DNA of 64,000 bases from Oribacterium sp. oral taxon 102 (GTDB taxonomy: Bacteria; Bacillota; Clostridia; Lachnospirales; Lachnospiraceae): positions 1,564,501 through 1,628,500 of the forward strand of contig NZ_JABXYT010000001.1 of assembly GCF_013394775.1 (NCBI RefSeq). The letters are read 5' to 3'. The notes below the pieces were generated by a model, which had not been told where the DNA came from, made no database searches, and saw only the letters and a list, made by a program, of their open reading frames with translations. This document shows, piece by piece, positions 43,011-51,213 of the stretch. Numbering within the stretch: the stretch's first letter is position 1; each line of letters opens with the position of its first letter. The position numbers and the translations under genes were made by a program.

Positions 43011-43940
43011 ATGGAGATCGTACTTTCACTTTTCATTCTGCTCGCAGGCTTCGTCTTGCTCGTCAAGGGTGCGGACTGGTTCGTAGAGGGCGCCGCCGGC
43101 ATCGCGGGCAGATTCGGCATCCCGCAGCTTGTCATCGGGCTTACGATCGTCGCCATGGGCACCTCCCTTCCGGAGGCGGCTGTCAGCATCACCTCTGCCC
43201 TCTCCGGCGCCGCCGGCATCACAGTGGGAAATGTCGTCGGCAGCAATATCCTGAACATCCTGCTGATCCTCGGCATCACCTCCCTGATCCTTCCGATTCC
43301 GGTGCAGAGATCCACCGTCCGGATCGAGATCCCGCTGATGATCGCCGTTACGATCGTCTTCCTGCTCTCCGGTCTGGATCATAAAATCCGCCGCTGGGAA
43401 GGACTTCTGTACTGGCTGATCTTCCTCGGCTACCTCGCCTATCTCTTTCGCATAGCGAAAAAATGCGAAGAGAAAGAAGAGCCGGTCGCACGGCTTCCGC
43501 TCTGGCTGCAGCTTCTGATGCTGACCGGCGGCGGTGCCGTCATTATCGCCGGCAGTAATCTCGCCGTCAAAGGCGCCACGGAGATCGCACGCTTTCTCGG
43601 CGTCAGCGAACGGTTCATCGGACTGACTGTCGTCGCGCTCGGCACCTCGCTTCCGGAGCTCGTGACCTCCGTCATTGCTGCACGGAAGGGCAATGCCGAC
43701 ATCGCGATCGGCAATATCGTCGGCAGCAACATTTTCAATATCCTCTTCGTTGCCGGCACCTCCGCAATGATCATCCCGGTTCTCTTCCAGCCCGCATTCG
43801 TGGCAGACTCCGTCGTCGCGATCGCAGCGGCGGTTCTGCTCTGGCTCTGCGTCCTGAAGGATCACAAGCTTACGCGCAGCGGCGGCATTCTGATGCTGCT
43901 CTCCTACGCCGCATACTTCATCTACCTCTGCGTGAAATAA
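43011..43940 (+). CDS. CaCA family Na+/Ca2+ (cation) exchanger
   Basis: 309-residue inner-membrane exchanger of the YrbG type, with about ten helices in two inverted repeats. The alpha-repeat signatures are GLTIVAMGTSLPEAAVSI followed by GNVVGSNILNILLILG (about residues 45-88), and GLTVVALGTSLPELVTSV followed by GNIVGSNIFNILFVAG (about 205-248). The family exports Ca2+ in exchange for Na+; control by a Mn2+-type riboswitch suggests Mn2+ efflux, which is inference. A CAGGAGG site precedes the ATG. Confidence 0.92.
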   Translation: MEIVLSLFILLAGFVLLVKGADWFVEGAAGIAGRFGIPQLVIGLTIVAMGTSLPEAAVSITSALSGAAGITVGNVVGSNILNILLILGITSLILPIPVQRSTVRIEIPLMIAVTIVFLLSGLDHKIRRWEGLLYWLIFLGYLAYLFRIAKKCEEKEEPVARLPLWLQLLMLTGGGAVIIAGSNLAVKGATEIARFLGVSERFIGLTVVALGTSLPELVTSVIAARKGNADIAIGNIVGSNIFNILFVAGTSAMIIPVLFQPAFVADSVVAIAAAVLLWLCVLKDHKLTRSGGILMLLSYAAYFIYLCVK

Positions 43941-44010
43941 ATACCCGCGCCGAGCTCTGGTGGAAAGCACTGTCATAGTATAAAGGATTTCTCTTTCTAT
44001 TTTTTTTACT

Positions 44011-44040
44011 TTGAGTTATACTTATCCTCGAAGCTATAAT
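44011..44040 (+). promoter_or_regulatory. Promoter for the O-acetylhomoserine sulfhydrylase gene
   Basis: TTGAGT (44011-44016), an 18-base spacer and perfect TATAAT (44035-44040). The expected start near 44047 supports translation from 44064 rather than from the ATG at 44043. No SAM riboswitch fits in the short leader. Confidence 0.65.
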
Positions 44041-44063
44041 TTATGATTATGAAGGAGCGCAAA

Positions 44064-45350
44064 ATGAATAAATACGGCATTGGCACAAAGGCGGTACAGG
44101 CAGGCTACCGTCCCGGAAACGGAGAGCCCCGGCAGATCCCGATTATCCAGTCCACAACCTTCAAATATGAGAGCAGTGAGGAAATGGGAAAGCTCTTCGA
44201 CCTTGAAGCCTCCGGCTACTTCTATACGAGACTGCAGAACCCGACCAACGACTATGTAGCAGCGAAGATTGCGGCCCTCGAGGGCGGCAAGGCGGCAATG
44301 CTGACCTCCTCGGGACAGGCGGCGAATTTCTTCGCACTCTTCAATATCTGCGAGTGCGGCTCTCATATCGTTGCATCCTCCTCCATCTACGGCGGAACCT
44401 TCAATCTCCTCTCCGTCACGATGAAGAAAATGGGGATCTCCGTGAGCTTCGTCAGTCCGGACTGCAGCGAAGAGGAGCTCGCCGCCGCCTTCCGTGAAAA
44501 TACCAGAGCGGTATTCGGAGAAACGATCGCGAATCCCGCGCTCACTGTGCTGGATATCGAGAAATTCGCGCGTGCCGCCCATGCGCATGCCGTTCCGCTC
44601 GTCGTGGACAATACCTTCCCGACCCCGATCCACTGCCGTCCGATCGAATGGGGCGCAGACATCGTCACCCACTCGACAACCAAATATATGGACGGACACG
44701 GTGCGAGCCTCGGCGGTGTCATCGTGGACGGCGGCAGCTTCAATTGGACTGCGCATGCGGAGAAGTTTCCGGGGCTCTGCACACCGGACGAGTCCTACCA
44801 TGGAATCACCTATGCAGAGAAATTCGGCAGAGAGGGTGCTTTCATCACGAAATGCACCGCACAGCTCATGCGTGATTTCGGCTCGATGCAGTCTCCCCAG
44901 AATGCCTTCCTGCTGAATCTCGGTCTGGAATCTCTGCATGTCCGGATGCCGCGTCATGCGGAAAACGGGCAGGCTGTCGCCGAATTCCTTTCCGTACAGC
45001 CGGAGGTAGAATCCGTGAGCTATCCGGGACTGCCCTCCGATCCCTATCACAGTCTCGCTGAAAAGTATATGCCGAGGGGAGGCTGCGGTGTCGTATCCTT
45101 CTGCTTAAGAGGCGGCCGCGCGGCTGCGGCGAAGTTCATGGACAGCCTGCAGCTCGCGGCGATCGAGACGCATGTCGCTGACGCCAGAACCTGCTGCCTG
45201 AATCCGGCGGGCACCACGCACCGGCAGCTGACAGAGAAGCAGCTGCAGGAAGCAGGGATCCCGGCAGGACTGATCCGCTACTCCTGCGGTCTCGAGGACA
45301 AGGAGGATCTGATCGCGGATCTCCGACAGGCGCTTGCCGCACTCTCCTGA
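44064..45350 (+). CDS. O-acetylhomoserine sulfhydrylase / Cys-Met metabolism PLP enzyme
   Basis: 428-residue PLP enzyme of the Cys/Met family, long (MetY) type, which makes homocysteine from O-acetylhomoserine and sulfide. Motifs: PIIQSTTFKYESSEEM near 30, YTRLQNPTNDYVAAKIAALEGG near 60, SSGQAANFFAL near 90, VVDNTFPTPIHCRPIEWGADIV near 180-205 and the PLP-Lys in HSTTKYMDGHGASLGG near 210. Methionine gamma-lyase is the closest alternative; the 428-residue length favours MetY. Start at 44064, with GAAGGAG seven bases upstream. Confidence 0.85.
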   Translation: MNKYGIGTKAVQAGYRPGNGEPRQIPIIQSTTFKYESSEEMGKLFDLEASGYFYTRLQNPTNDYVAAKIAALEGGKAAMLTSSGQAANFFALFNICECGSHIVASSSIYGGTFNLLSVTMKKMGISVSFVSPDCSEEELAAAFRENTRAVFGETIANPALTVLDIEKFARAAHAHAVPLVVDNTFPTPIHCRPIEWGADIVTHSTTKYMDGHGASLGGVIVDGGSFNWTAHAEKFPGLCTPDESYHGITYAEKFGREGAFITKCTAQLMRDFGSMQSPQNAFLLNLGLESLHVRMPRHAENGQAVAEFLSVQPEVESVSYPGLPSDPYHSLAEKYMPRGGCGVVSFCLRGGRAAAAKFMDSLQLAAIETHVADARTCCLNPAGTTHRQLTEKQLQEAGIPAGLIRYSCGLEDKEDLIADLRQALAALS

Positions 45351-45408
45351 GGAGAAGCGCTCCGGCATTTTATTCCTTTCAGGGTTTTCCATAGTTTTCC
45401 ATAGGAGA

Positions 45409-45440
45409 GGAAAAGACGTGGCGTGTGCCGCGTCTTTTCC
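45409..45440. terminator. Bidirectional hairpin between convergent genes
   Basis: A 14-bp stem (left arm starts GGAAAAGACG at 45409, right arm ends CGTCTTTTCC at 45440, one G-U pair) with a GTGT loop. The AAAA/TTTT part is inside the stem and only GTTTC follows on the plus side. It lies between the stops of the sulfhydrylase gene and the PIN gene. Confidence 0.65.
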
Positions 45441-45466
45441 GTTTCACTCTATTCTGTTCTGCCTCT

Positions 45467-47026
45467 TCACTCTGCCTTCTCCTCCGCCTTCTTCGCGGCG
45501 GGCTTCCGTCCGCGTCGCTTCGGCTTCGTCTCTGCTTCGTCGCCCTCCTTCTTCACAGCAGCTTTTTTCTCTGCTGTTTTCTTCTCGTCGGACTTATTTT
45601 CGTCAGGCTTCTTCTCTTCCTTCTTTTCCTCCGCCTTCTTTGCGGCAGGCTTCCGTCCGCGCCGCTTCGGCTTCACTTCTTCGGGAGCCTCCGCTTCCCC
45701 TTCGCCGCTCTCCGGAGCCTCTTCTGTCTTCTCCGCCGCGCGCTCTGTCTCCGTCTCAGACGGGGCGAGCTTCTCCTCTGCCTTCTTCGCGGCAGTCTTT
45801 CTGCGTCGGCGCTTCGGCTTTTTCTCTGTCTCTACTGCATCTTCCGAAGATGCTGCGCTTTCCGCTGTGGATACACTGTCCTCTATGGCTGCATTTCCCT
45901 CTGCTGCGGGAAGCGACTCTCCTGCGGTCTCCCGAGAAGCCGTCTCTGCTTCTGTCCTCACTTCTGTCGAGATCGATACGGCAGACATAGCTTCAGGCTG
46001 TGACTCTGCAGCAGCGGACGCTGCATCCGACTCCGGCTCTGCCGAAAGCTCTCCCTCCTCGGCATCCGCACCGAACTCTGCAGCCGCCCGCTCTCCGGCA
46101 GGTTTTCTTCTTCTGCGGCGTCTCTTCTTGTGCGCAGGCTTCTCCTCCTCCGCACTGAGCGGCTCGGAGCTGCCCCCCTGCTCCGGGGCTGCCGTTTCTT
46201 CTGCTTCCTCCACAGGCTCTCCGCCGACCTGCTTCATCGTCCGCGTCACAGGATCATATACATAGGAAATCGCTGCTTCGTTCCTCTTCGCGGGAGACTT
46301 CAGAGCAGGAGATGCCGTCTTCTCCGCCGATGCCGGAGCCGCCGCAGGCTCTTCGGATCTCTCCGTCTTCTCTGCCGGTATTTCTCTATGCGGTTTTTCC
46401 GACTCTGCCTTCCGCACCGTCTGCCTCTCCTCCGGCTCCGGCTTCACCGGCTCTGTCTCCTCCGGCTTCGAAAGCGAAAGCGGATTCGGCAGAAGCTCAA
46501 TCGGCTCCAGATTCCGGTTCGTATCGAAGTCGAGGCGTCTCCGGTTCCCACGACTCAGCGTCGGGCGGGTCGGCACCCTGTTCATCGTCTCGAACGCCTG
46601 CGTGATCTGCACCTTCTGGTAGCGCTCCTTGGCACTCCGGATACGCTCGTCGTCATTCTGCACAGAATGCAGGAAGCACTCCTCGATCGTTTCTCCGAGC
46701 AGGATCTCCGCGCCGCGCAGGCTGTGCCAGAAATCCCGCACCGCGGCATAGCCCTTGTCCTTGGAGACGATGCAGATCTTCTCACCAGACTCCAGGTACA
46801 TCCCTGTCGTCGAAGCAATGTACATATCCAGCGCGTTGCTGTGCTGCTTCAGAAGCTTCACCATTTTTACATTGACGCTCCGTCTCTTCAGGTCGTCAAC
46901 CATCCCTCGCGGGAGGGCGGAATTTTCATCACTGTAGTACACTACCAGAGTATCCCTCTCATTCAGATACTCATACCCATCGAAGCCGCTCTGATGGGTG
47001 TTCTCAAAATCAACCAATACAATCAC
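45467..47026 (-). CDS. PIN/NYN-domain protein with long basic AT-hook-like tail
   Basis: 519 residues. The first ~130 form a PIN/NYN-like nuclease fold: MIVLVDFENTHQSG with D6/E8/N9, then D33, ALDMYIAS with D67 and VSKDKGY with D90, a plausible metal-binding acidic set. Residues from about 150 to the end are low complexity, rich in Glu, Ala, Ser, Lys and Pro. The basic motif KPKRRGRKPAAKKAEE appears twice near the C-terminus, with earlier variants KPKRRRRKTAAKKAEE and KKRRRRRRKPAG. RGRKP resembles AT-hook or histone-H1-like DNA-binding repeats. PIN/NYN proteins are usually RNases; the nucleic-acid target here is unknown. No obvious partner gene. Confidence 0.75.
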   Translation of the reverse strand: MIVLVDFENTHQSGFDGYEYLNERDTLVVYYSDENSALPRGMVDDLKRRSVNVKMVKLLKQHSNALDMYIASTTGMYLESGEKICIVSKDKGYAAVRDFWHSLRGAEILLGETIEECFLHSVQNDDERIRSAKERYQKVQITQAFETMNRVPTRPTLSRGNRRRLDFDTNRNLEPIELLPNPLSLSKPEETEPVKPEPEERQTVRKAESEKPHREIPAEKTERSEEPAAAPASAEKTASPALKSPAKRNEAAISYVYDPVTRTMKQVGGEPVEEAEETAAPEQGGSSEPLSAEEEKPAHKKRRRRRRKPAGERAAAEFGADAEEGELSAEPESDAASAAAESQPEAMSAVSISTEVRTEAETASRETAGESLPAAEGNAAIEDSVSTAESAASSEDAVETEKKPKRRRRKTAAKKAEEKLAPSETETERAAEKTEEAPESGEGEAEAPEEVKPKRRGRKPAAKKAEEKKEEKKPDENKSDEKKTAEKKAAVKKEGDEAETKPKRRGRKPAAKKAEEKAE

Positions 47027-47153
47027 TTACATTTCCTCACTTTATCAGACTATCCGATACCGCCCGCGCTTTCTCACGGGGACGCGGCACCAAACTGTCT
47101 TTTATTATATAATACTGTTTTCCATATCACAACCACCGATTGCCCTGTAAAAT

Positions 47154-47180
47154 AAAAAAGACCCGATAATTTCTCGGGTC
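47154..47180 (-). terminator. Intrinsic terminator of tRNA-Ser
   Basis: On the minus strand GACCCGA (47160-47166) pairs with TCGGGTC (47174-47180) around a seven-base loop, followed by a T-run (47154-47159), starting four bases after the tRNA 3' end. Confidence 0.85.
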
Positions 47181-47184
47181 TTCG

Positions 47185-47268
47185 CGACGAGGATGGGACT
47201 TGAACCCACAATCCGCAGAACGGACACCAACTTTCCAGGCTGGCCGACTACCATTATCACACCTCGTC
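47185..47268 (-). tRNA. tRNA-Ser (anticodon GGA)
   Basis: An 84-nt class II tRNA. Acceptor GACGAGG pairs with CCTCGTC; the anticodon stem CCAGC/GTTGG encloses CTGGAAA with anticodon GGA, reading UCC and UCU; a long variable arm (TCCG-TTCTG-CGGA) and a T arm (GTGGG TTCAAGT CCCAT) follow. The discriminator base is G, as in Ser tRNAs, and CCA is not encoded. Confidence 0.9.
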
Positions 47269-47281
47269 AAACAACTTCATA

Positions 47282-47310
47282 AATATAGCAAAGAATTCGG
47301 AAGCCGTCAA
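47282..47310 (-). promoter_or_regulatory. Promoter of tRNA-Ser
   Basis: Minus strand: TTGACG (47305-47310), 17-base spacer, TATATT (47282-47287), about 13 bases before the mature tRNA 5' end. Confidence 0.75.
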
Positions 47311-47413
47311 GGACTTGTTTGAAAACTTCCACCGCTAAAATTCTGTTTTTGCACACTATTTACATATCCCTGTTGTCTCCCTTGAGAACCAATTGCTCTG
47401 TAACCGTGTCCTG

Positions 47414-48556
47414 CTACCGTACAGGCAACTCCCGCCGCAGGCTCCAATACAGGATGCCGTCCCGCTCCTTTCGCGTGATGAAATCAATCCCGTACAGGTA
47501 TTCCAGTATACTGAAGGTTTTCGTCAGGGTCATCTTGTATTTGAAAAAATCAGCTCCGCCCGAAGGCTCCTCCTCCACATGGTAGCAGAGCTCCATGAGC
47601 TCCCGAACCGTCCGCTCTCCCTCCTTCCGGTGCATCGTCCGAAGGAGATCTGCCGCCTGCTTCGCTGCCCCGTCGCGACTCCTCTCCTGCTCGACGCGCT
47701 CTTCCTCCGCGAGCAGCTCCTTCACCCGGCTGCACTTCTCCAGATAGGAGAAGACGCTCCGATCCACCGCATCCCGAAGCGCCGCCCCGCCGCAGATCGT
47801 ATCCCCGTGCGCGGGGAGCACCGTCCAGCCCTCCGTACATCTCCGCTTGACATATTCCAGCGAATCGAAGAAGCTCTGGAGCAATGCTTCGTCCGGATAG
47901 GTCGTCGCTACGATCGGTGTGACGCCGTTGATCAGCTGATCCGCGGAAAAGAAGAGCTGCTTCTCTTCGTCCATCAGTCCCAGCTGTCCGTAGGTATGCC
48001 CCCGCAGCGGAATCGCACGGAAATGATAATCGCTGTAGCGGAAGCGATCTCCCCTCCGCACCGCGGTATAGGGGAAGGAGGTGATGGCAAGCACCAGCCC
48101 GTTCTGCTTCTCTGCCTCTGCGCTCACCCGCTCGAAGCTCGCCCAGAGCGCAGGCGTCTCCTCCCTTGTCACCCCGACATAGCGAAGCACCCTCCGCTGC
48201 GCCTCTGCCGTCTCTCCCGTCGGACGATAGGTGATGCAGTCATAGGGATGCCGTTCCTCCTCAGGATTCATATAGAGCCGCGCGCCTCTCCTCGCGAAGT
48301 CCCCGGCGAGCCCACAGTGGTCGTGATGCCGGTGCGTGAGGAAGATATCCAGCTGCGAAACCGGGATGGACAGCGCCGCGAGCGCCTCCTCCAGCTGTCT
48401 GCGGCAGCTCTCCTGATGAAATCCGGTATCGACCATCAGGCTTCGTTCTCCCGTCCTTCCCGGGATCAGAAAAATGTTGATCTCACTCACGCCCTGCTCC
48501 ACCGTCGCATTGTGCAGTACCGTTTTATAGATTCCCGGAAAAACCTCTGTCAGCAT
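47414..48556 (-). CDS. Metallo-beta-lactamase-fold hydrolase
   Basis: About 380 residues. The MBL core has INIFLIPGRTGERSLMVDTGFH near 28, the metal motif FLTHRHHDHCGLAGDF near 73, a later GHTYGQLGLMDEEKQLFFSADQLI near 190-213 and VLPAHGDTICGG near 255. The C-terminal ~110 residues are charged and helical (EEERVEQERSRDG), ending in a possible winged-helix region, as in some glyoxalase II-like hydrolases. The substrate is unknown. ATG at 48556 chosen for the GGGAGGG site; a longer frame from 48610 is unsupported. Confidence 0.82.
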   Translation of the reverse strand: MLTEVFPGIYKTVLHNATVEQGVSEINIFLIPGRTGERSLMVDTGFHQESCRRQLEEALAALSIPVSQLDIFLTHRHHDHCGLAGDFARRGARLYMNPEEERHPYDCITYRPTGETAEAQRRVLRYVGVTREETPALWASFERVSAEAEKQNGLVLAITSFPYTAVRRGDRFRYSDYHFRAIPLRGHTYGQLGLMDEEKQLFFSADQLINGVTPIVATTYPDEALLQSFFDSLEYVKRRCTEGWTVLPAHGDTICGGAALRDAVDRSVFSYLEKCSRVKELLAEEERVEQERSRDGAAKQAADLLRTMHRKEGERTVRELMELCYHVEEEPSGGADFFKYKMTLTKTFSILEYLYGIDFITRKERDGILYWSLRRELPVR

Positions 48557-48640
48557 TGCCCTGCCCTCCCTGTGATACGGCATAATGGGGAGACGCCTGC
48601 GTCTCCCCATCTGTAGATTATATCCTATAAATTCAAGTAT

Positions 48641-50044
48641 TTACAATGGCAGAATGCCGAAAATAACCGCCACGATCATGCAAAGGATCGAGAAGCCCCA
48701 GACATAGAGGAAGGAATTCTTGATATGATCCTTGATGTCGACCTCTGCGAGTCCCACGCCGAGGAGCGTCGCCGGCACCATCGGGCTGATAAAGGTTGCG
48801 CAGTTGCGGCAGACCACCATTGCGACAGCGATCGGCAATGCCTCTACGCCGAAGCCCGCGCCGATCGCGATAACGACCGGAAGCATACCGTAGAAGTAGC
48901 TGTCGGTGTCAAACGCAAGTGCCAGAGGAACGGAAAGCACACCGATCACAAGCGGCAGATGCTGTCCGAGGAACTGCGGCAGAATCAGCTTCACCATCTC
49001 CGCCATGCAGGTCACGACAGACGCGATCTGGATCTCAACGCCCGGCTTCGCGATCACTGCCTTGCCATCCACGTTGAAGCCGTATACGAGGATCCCCATC
49101 AGCACCGCAGCTCCCATCAGCGTTGAGCACATCATCAGCGCCGGACCCGCATGGAGATTGATGATCTTCTTCTGCATCTTGACGGAGGAGCCGTAATTCA
49201 CGAGGATCGCGATGGCAACACCCAGCATGAACGGATAGTAGCTCGGGAACTGATCCCATACGAGAAGCGCAATCACCGCTATCGTGAGCACGAAATTGAA
49301 CCAGAAAAGCTTCGGACGCGCAAGCTCGTTCGCCTGCTCCTTCGCGCTCTCATCGAGAACGACCTCCCCCTCTGTCTCCGCGAGCTTGCCGTTCAGTCCG
49401 GCGCCTCTCGCCTTCTCCTGCATACCGGTCACCACCGCATGTCCCAGACTGAGCAGGATACCGAAGATCTGGATCGGGATCAGTGTGCCCCAGAGCTTGC
49501 CTGCCTCCATGCCGAGCACGGATGCGGCTCTCATCGTCGGGCCTGCCCACGGCATCAGGTTCATGACACCCATAGAAAGTACGGTGATGCGAAGCAAAGA
49601 GGTCGGCTTCATGTGCATCTTCTTATACACCGGCAGCATGGACGGAACGACGATCAGGAAGGTCGAAGCGCCGCCGCCATCCAGATGTCCGATGATGGCA
49701 ATGATGGAGGTCATCACGCAGACACCGATCACGCTGTTGCCGATGAGCCCCATCAGCTTACCGATCACGACATCGAAGAGTCCGGCATCGGTCATGATCC
49801 CAAAGTACAGAACGGAGAAGACGAAGAGCGCCGCGGTAGCGCCTGTGCTTCCGAAGCCGCCCTTGACCAGCGCGCCGATCTGCTCGATCGAGTAATAGCC
49901 GCAGGCTACCAGGATCAGTCCGAGAACGGTAGGAAATGCGATAAACGCAATACTCGGAATGGTCTTGCTCTTAAAGAGCGTAATGACCATGGCTATAATC
50001 ATCACATAGCCCAGGGTGCCGACAAGTAATGTTGTTGAATCCAT
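48641..50044 (-). CDS. CitMHS family citrate/cation transporter
   Basis: 467-residue membrane protein with about twelve helices. The stretch IIAIIGHLDGGGASTFLIVVPSMLPVY near residue 115 and LPWAGPTMRAASVLG as MPWAGPTMRAA near 163 are hallmarks of the CitMHS family, which takes up citrate complexed with Mg2+ or Ca2+ with protons. The exact acid is not certain. A GGGGGATTT site precedes the ATG. No citrate lyase or two-component genes are close. Confidence 0.85.
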   Translation of the reverse strand: MDSTTLLVGTLGYVMIIAMVITLFKSKTIPSIAFIAFPTVLGLILVACGYYSIEQIGALVKGGFGSTGATAALFVFSVLYFGIMTDAGLFDVVIGKLMGLIGNSVIGVCVMTSIIAIIGHLDGGGASTFLIVVPSMLPVYKKMHMKPTSLLRITVLSMGVMNLMPWAGPTMRAASVLGMEAGKLWGTLIPIQIFGILLSLGHAVVTGMQEKARGAGLNGKLAETEGEVVLDESAKEQANELARPKLFWFNFVLTIAVIALLVWDQFPSYYPFMLGVAIAILVNYGSSVKMQKKIINLHAGPALMMCSTLMGAAVLMGILVYGFNVDGKAVIAKPGVEIQIASVVTCMAEMVKLILPQFLGQHLPLVIGVLSVPLALAFDTDSYFYGMLPVVIAIGAGFGVEALPIAVAMVVCRNCATFISPMVPATLLGVGLAEVDIKDHIKNSFLYVWGFSILCMIVAVIFGILPL

Positions 50045-50081
50045 AAATCCCCCTTTGTATTCTGAAATTTATAGTGAATTA

Positions 50082-50131
50082 TTGTACAGTCAGAATAACA
50101 CACTCCCATCATTTTGTACAAGATGTATACA
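50082..50131. promoter_or_regulatory. Cluster of TTGTACA-type palindromes upstream of the citrate transporter
   Basis: TTGTACAA (50114-50121) and TGTATACA (50124-50131) are self-complementary octamers centred exactly 10 bp apart, and a third near-copy TTGTACAG lies at 50082-50089, overlapping a minus-strand -10-like TACAAT. The spacing suggests binding of a dimeric regulator. The remaining divergent gap up to 50333 is AT-rich with a TATACT box at 50297 for the plus-strand gene. Confidence 0.4.
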
Positions 50132-50333
50132 GTAATATCGGTGCAGTTATTTACAATAGTAAGTATAGGATATGCCTATAGCTTTTATCATAGCTTCGAT
50201 ATAGCCTTTTTCCTATATGCCATATAATTTAAGTGGTTTTTTCTTTTTATTATATTTTTGCGGCAGAAAAATGTTTTTAATTCTTCTTATTTTTGCTATA
50301 CTATAAACAGCAAGAAATAGAAGGAGGCAGCCT

Positions 50334-50972
50334 ATGGATAAGCAGTATACGAAGATCACCAGCTCCGGAGTCAGCGCGCCGCTGAAGGTACGGCGCGGAC
50401 ATTTCGCAACCAACCATGCACACACAAATTATTTTCTGGATGTCACGACGCTGAAAACGCGGGCAAGCGAGGCGCACGATATCGCCAGTGCGCTCTCCAG
50501 TATGTATCTCTACGGAACCGTCATTGACACGATCGTCTGTGTCGAGGGAACCGAGGTCATCGGCGCTTACCTCGCGGAGGAGCTCACAGAGAGCGGCTTC
50601 CTCAATACCAATGCCCACAAGACCATCTATGTGGTGACGCCGGAATACAACTCCAATTCGCAGGTCATCTTCCGCGACAATCTCCGTCACGCCGTCGAGG
50701 GAAAGCATGTCCTGATTCTGGGCGGCACGATCTGTACCGGGAAGACCGTGAACCGCATCATGGAGGCGATTCTCTACTACGGAGGTACCCTCGCAGGGAT
50801 CTCCGCGATCTTCTCCTCCCTCTCCCAGATCCACGGGATGCCGGTGCTCTCCGTCTTCGGGCGGAAGGATCTGCCGGATTACAGCTTCGCGGAATACCAT
50901 GAATGCCCGCTCTGCAAGGCAGGGCAGCGGCTAGACGGACTGGTCAACGCCTTCGGCGTCTCTCTTTTATAG
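50334..50972 (+). CDS. Phosphoribosyltransferase (orotate PRTase-like)
   Basis: 212-residue type I PRTase. The PRPP loop is VLILGGTICTGKTVNRIMEAI near residue 125, where Gly-Gly replaces the common Asp-Asp/Asp-Glu of the motif. The N-terminus (SAPLKVRRGHFATNHAHTNYFLDV) resembles orotate PRTase-like proteins, and a C-P-L-C motif lies near the C-terminus. No pyr genes are adjacent, so pyrE identity is not assured; a salvage or regulatory PRTase is possible. GAAGGAGGC ribosome site. Confidence 0.75.
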   Translation: MDKQYTKITSSGVSAPLKVRRGHFATNHAHTNYFLDVTTLKTRASEAHDIASALSSMYLYGTVIDTIVCVEGTEVIGAYLAEELTESGFLNTNAHKTIYVVTPEYNSNSQVIFRDNLRHAVEGKHVLILGGTICTGKTVNRIMEAILYYGGTLAGISAIFSSLSQIHGMPVLSVFGRKDLPDYSFAEYHECPLCKAGQRLDGLVNAFGVSLL

Positions 50973-51105
50973 CAGACGGGAGAAATGCTGTTTTGCAGCA
51001 GACTGTGGAAACGCCGATTCCCCTGCCGAATCCTTCGGCGCCAAGGGAGGGAATGCCATAAAAACACGCGGAACGCCGCTATTTCATAAGCATGGAAATG
51101 ATGAA

Positions 51106-51157
51106 ATGCAGCGAAGGAAGGGCAGCGGGATATCCCGCTGCCCTTCCTTCGCTGCAT
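51106..51157. repeat. Perfect 52-bp zero-spacer palindrome
   Basis: The 26-bp half starting ATGCAGCGAAGG is mirrored without mismatch or spacer, with the centre GGGATATCCC. It lies between the stops of the PRTase (50972) and galT (51214). It could be a bidirectional terminator, yet no T-tract follows on the plus side and only a T-rich stretch lies on the minus side. The rest of the 241-bp gap shows no gene. Confidence 0.93.
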
Positions 51158-51213
51158 GCTGCGCCAGCTCCTCCGGCACTCTGCCCTTTCTGTTCCTGCT
51201 GACCCTTCCTGCC

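Noticed and set aside
43941..44063. SAM riboswitch before the O-acetylhomoserine sulfhydrylase gene
   Set aside because: The predicted leader is under 20 nt and none of the SAM-I core blocks is present.
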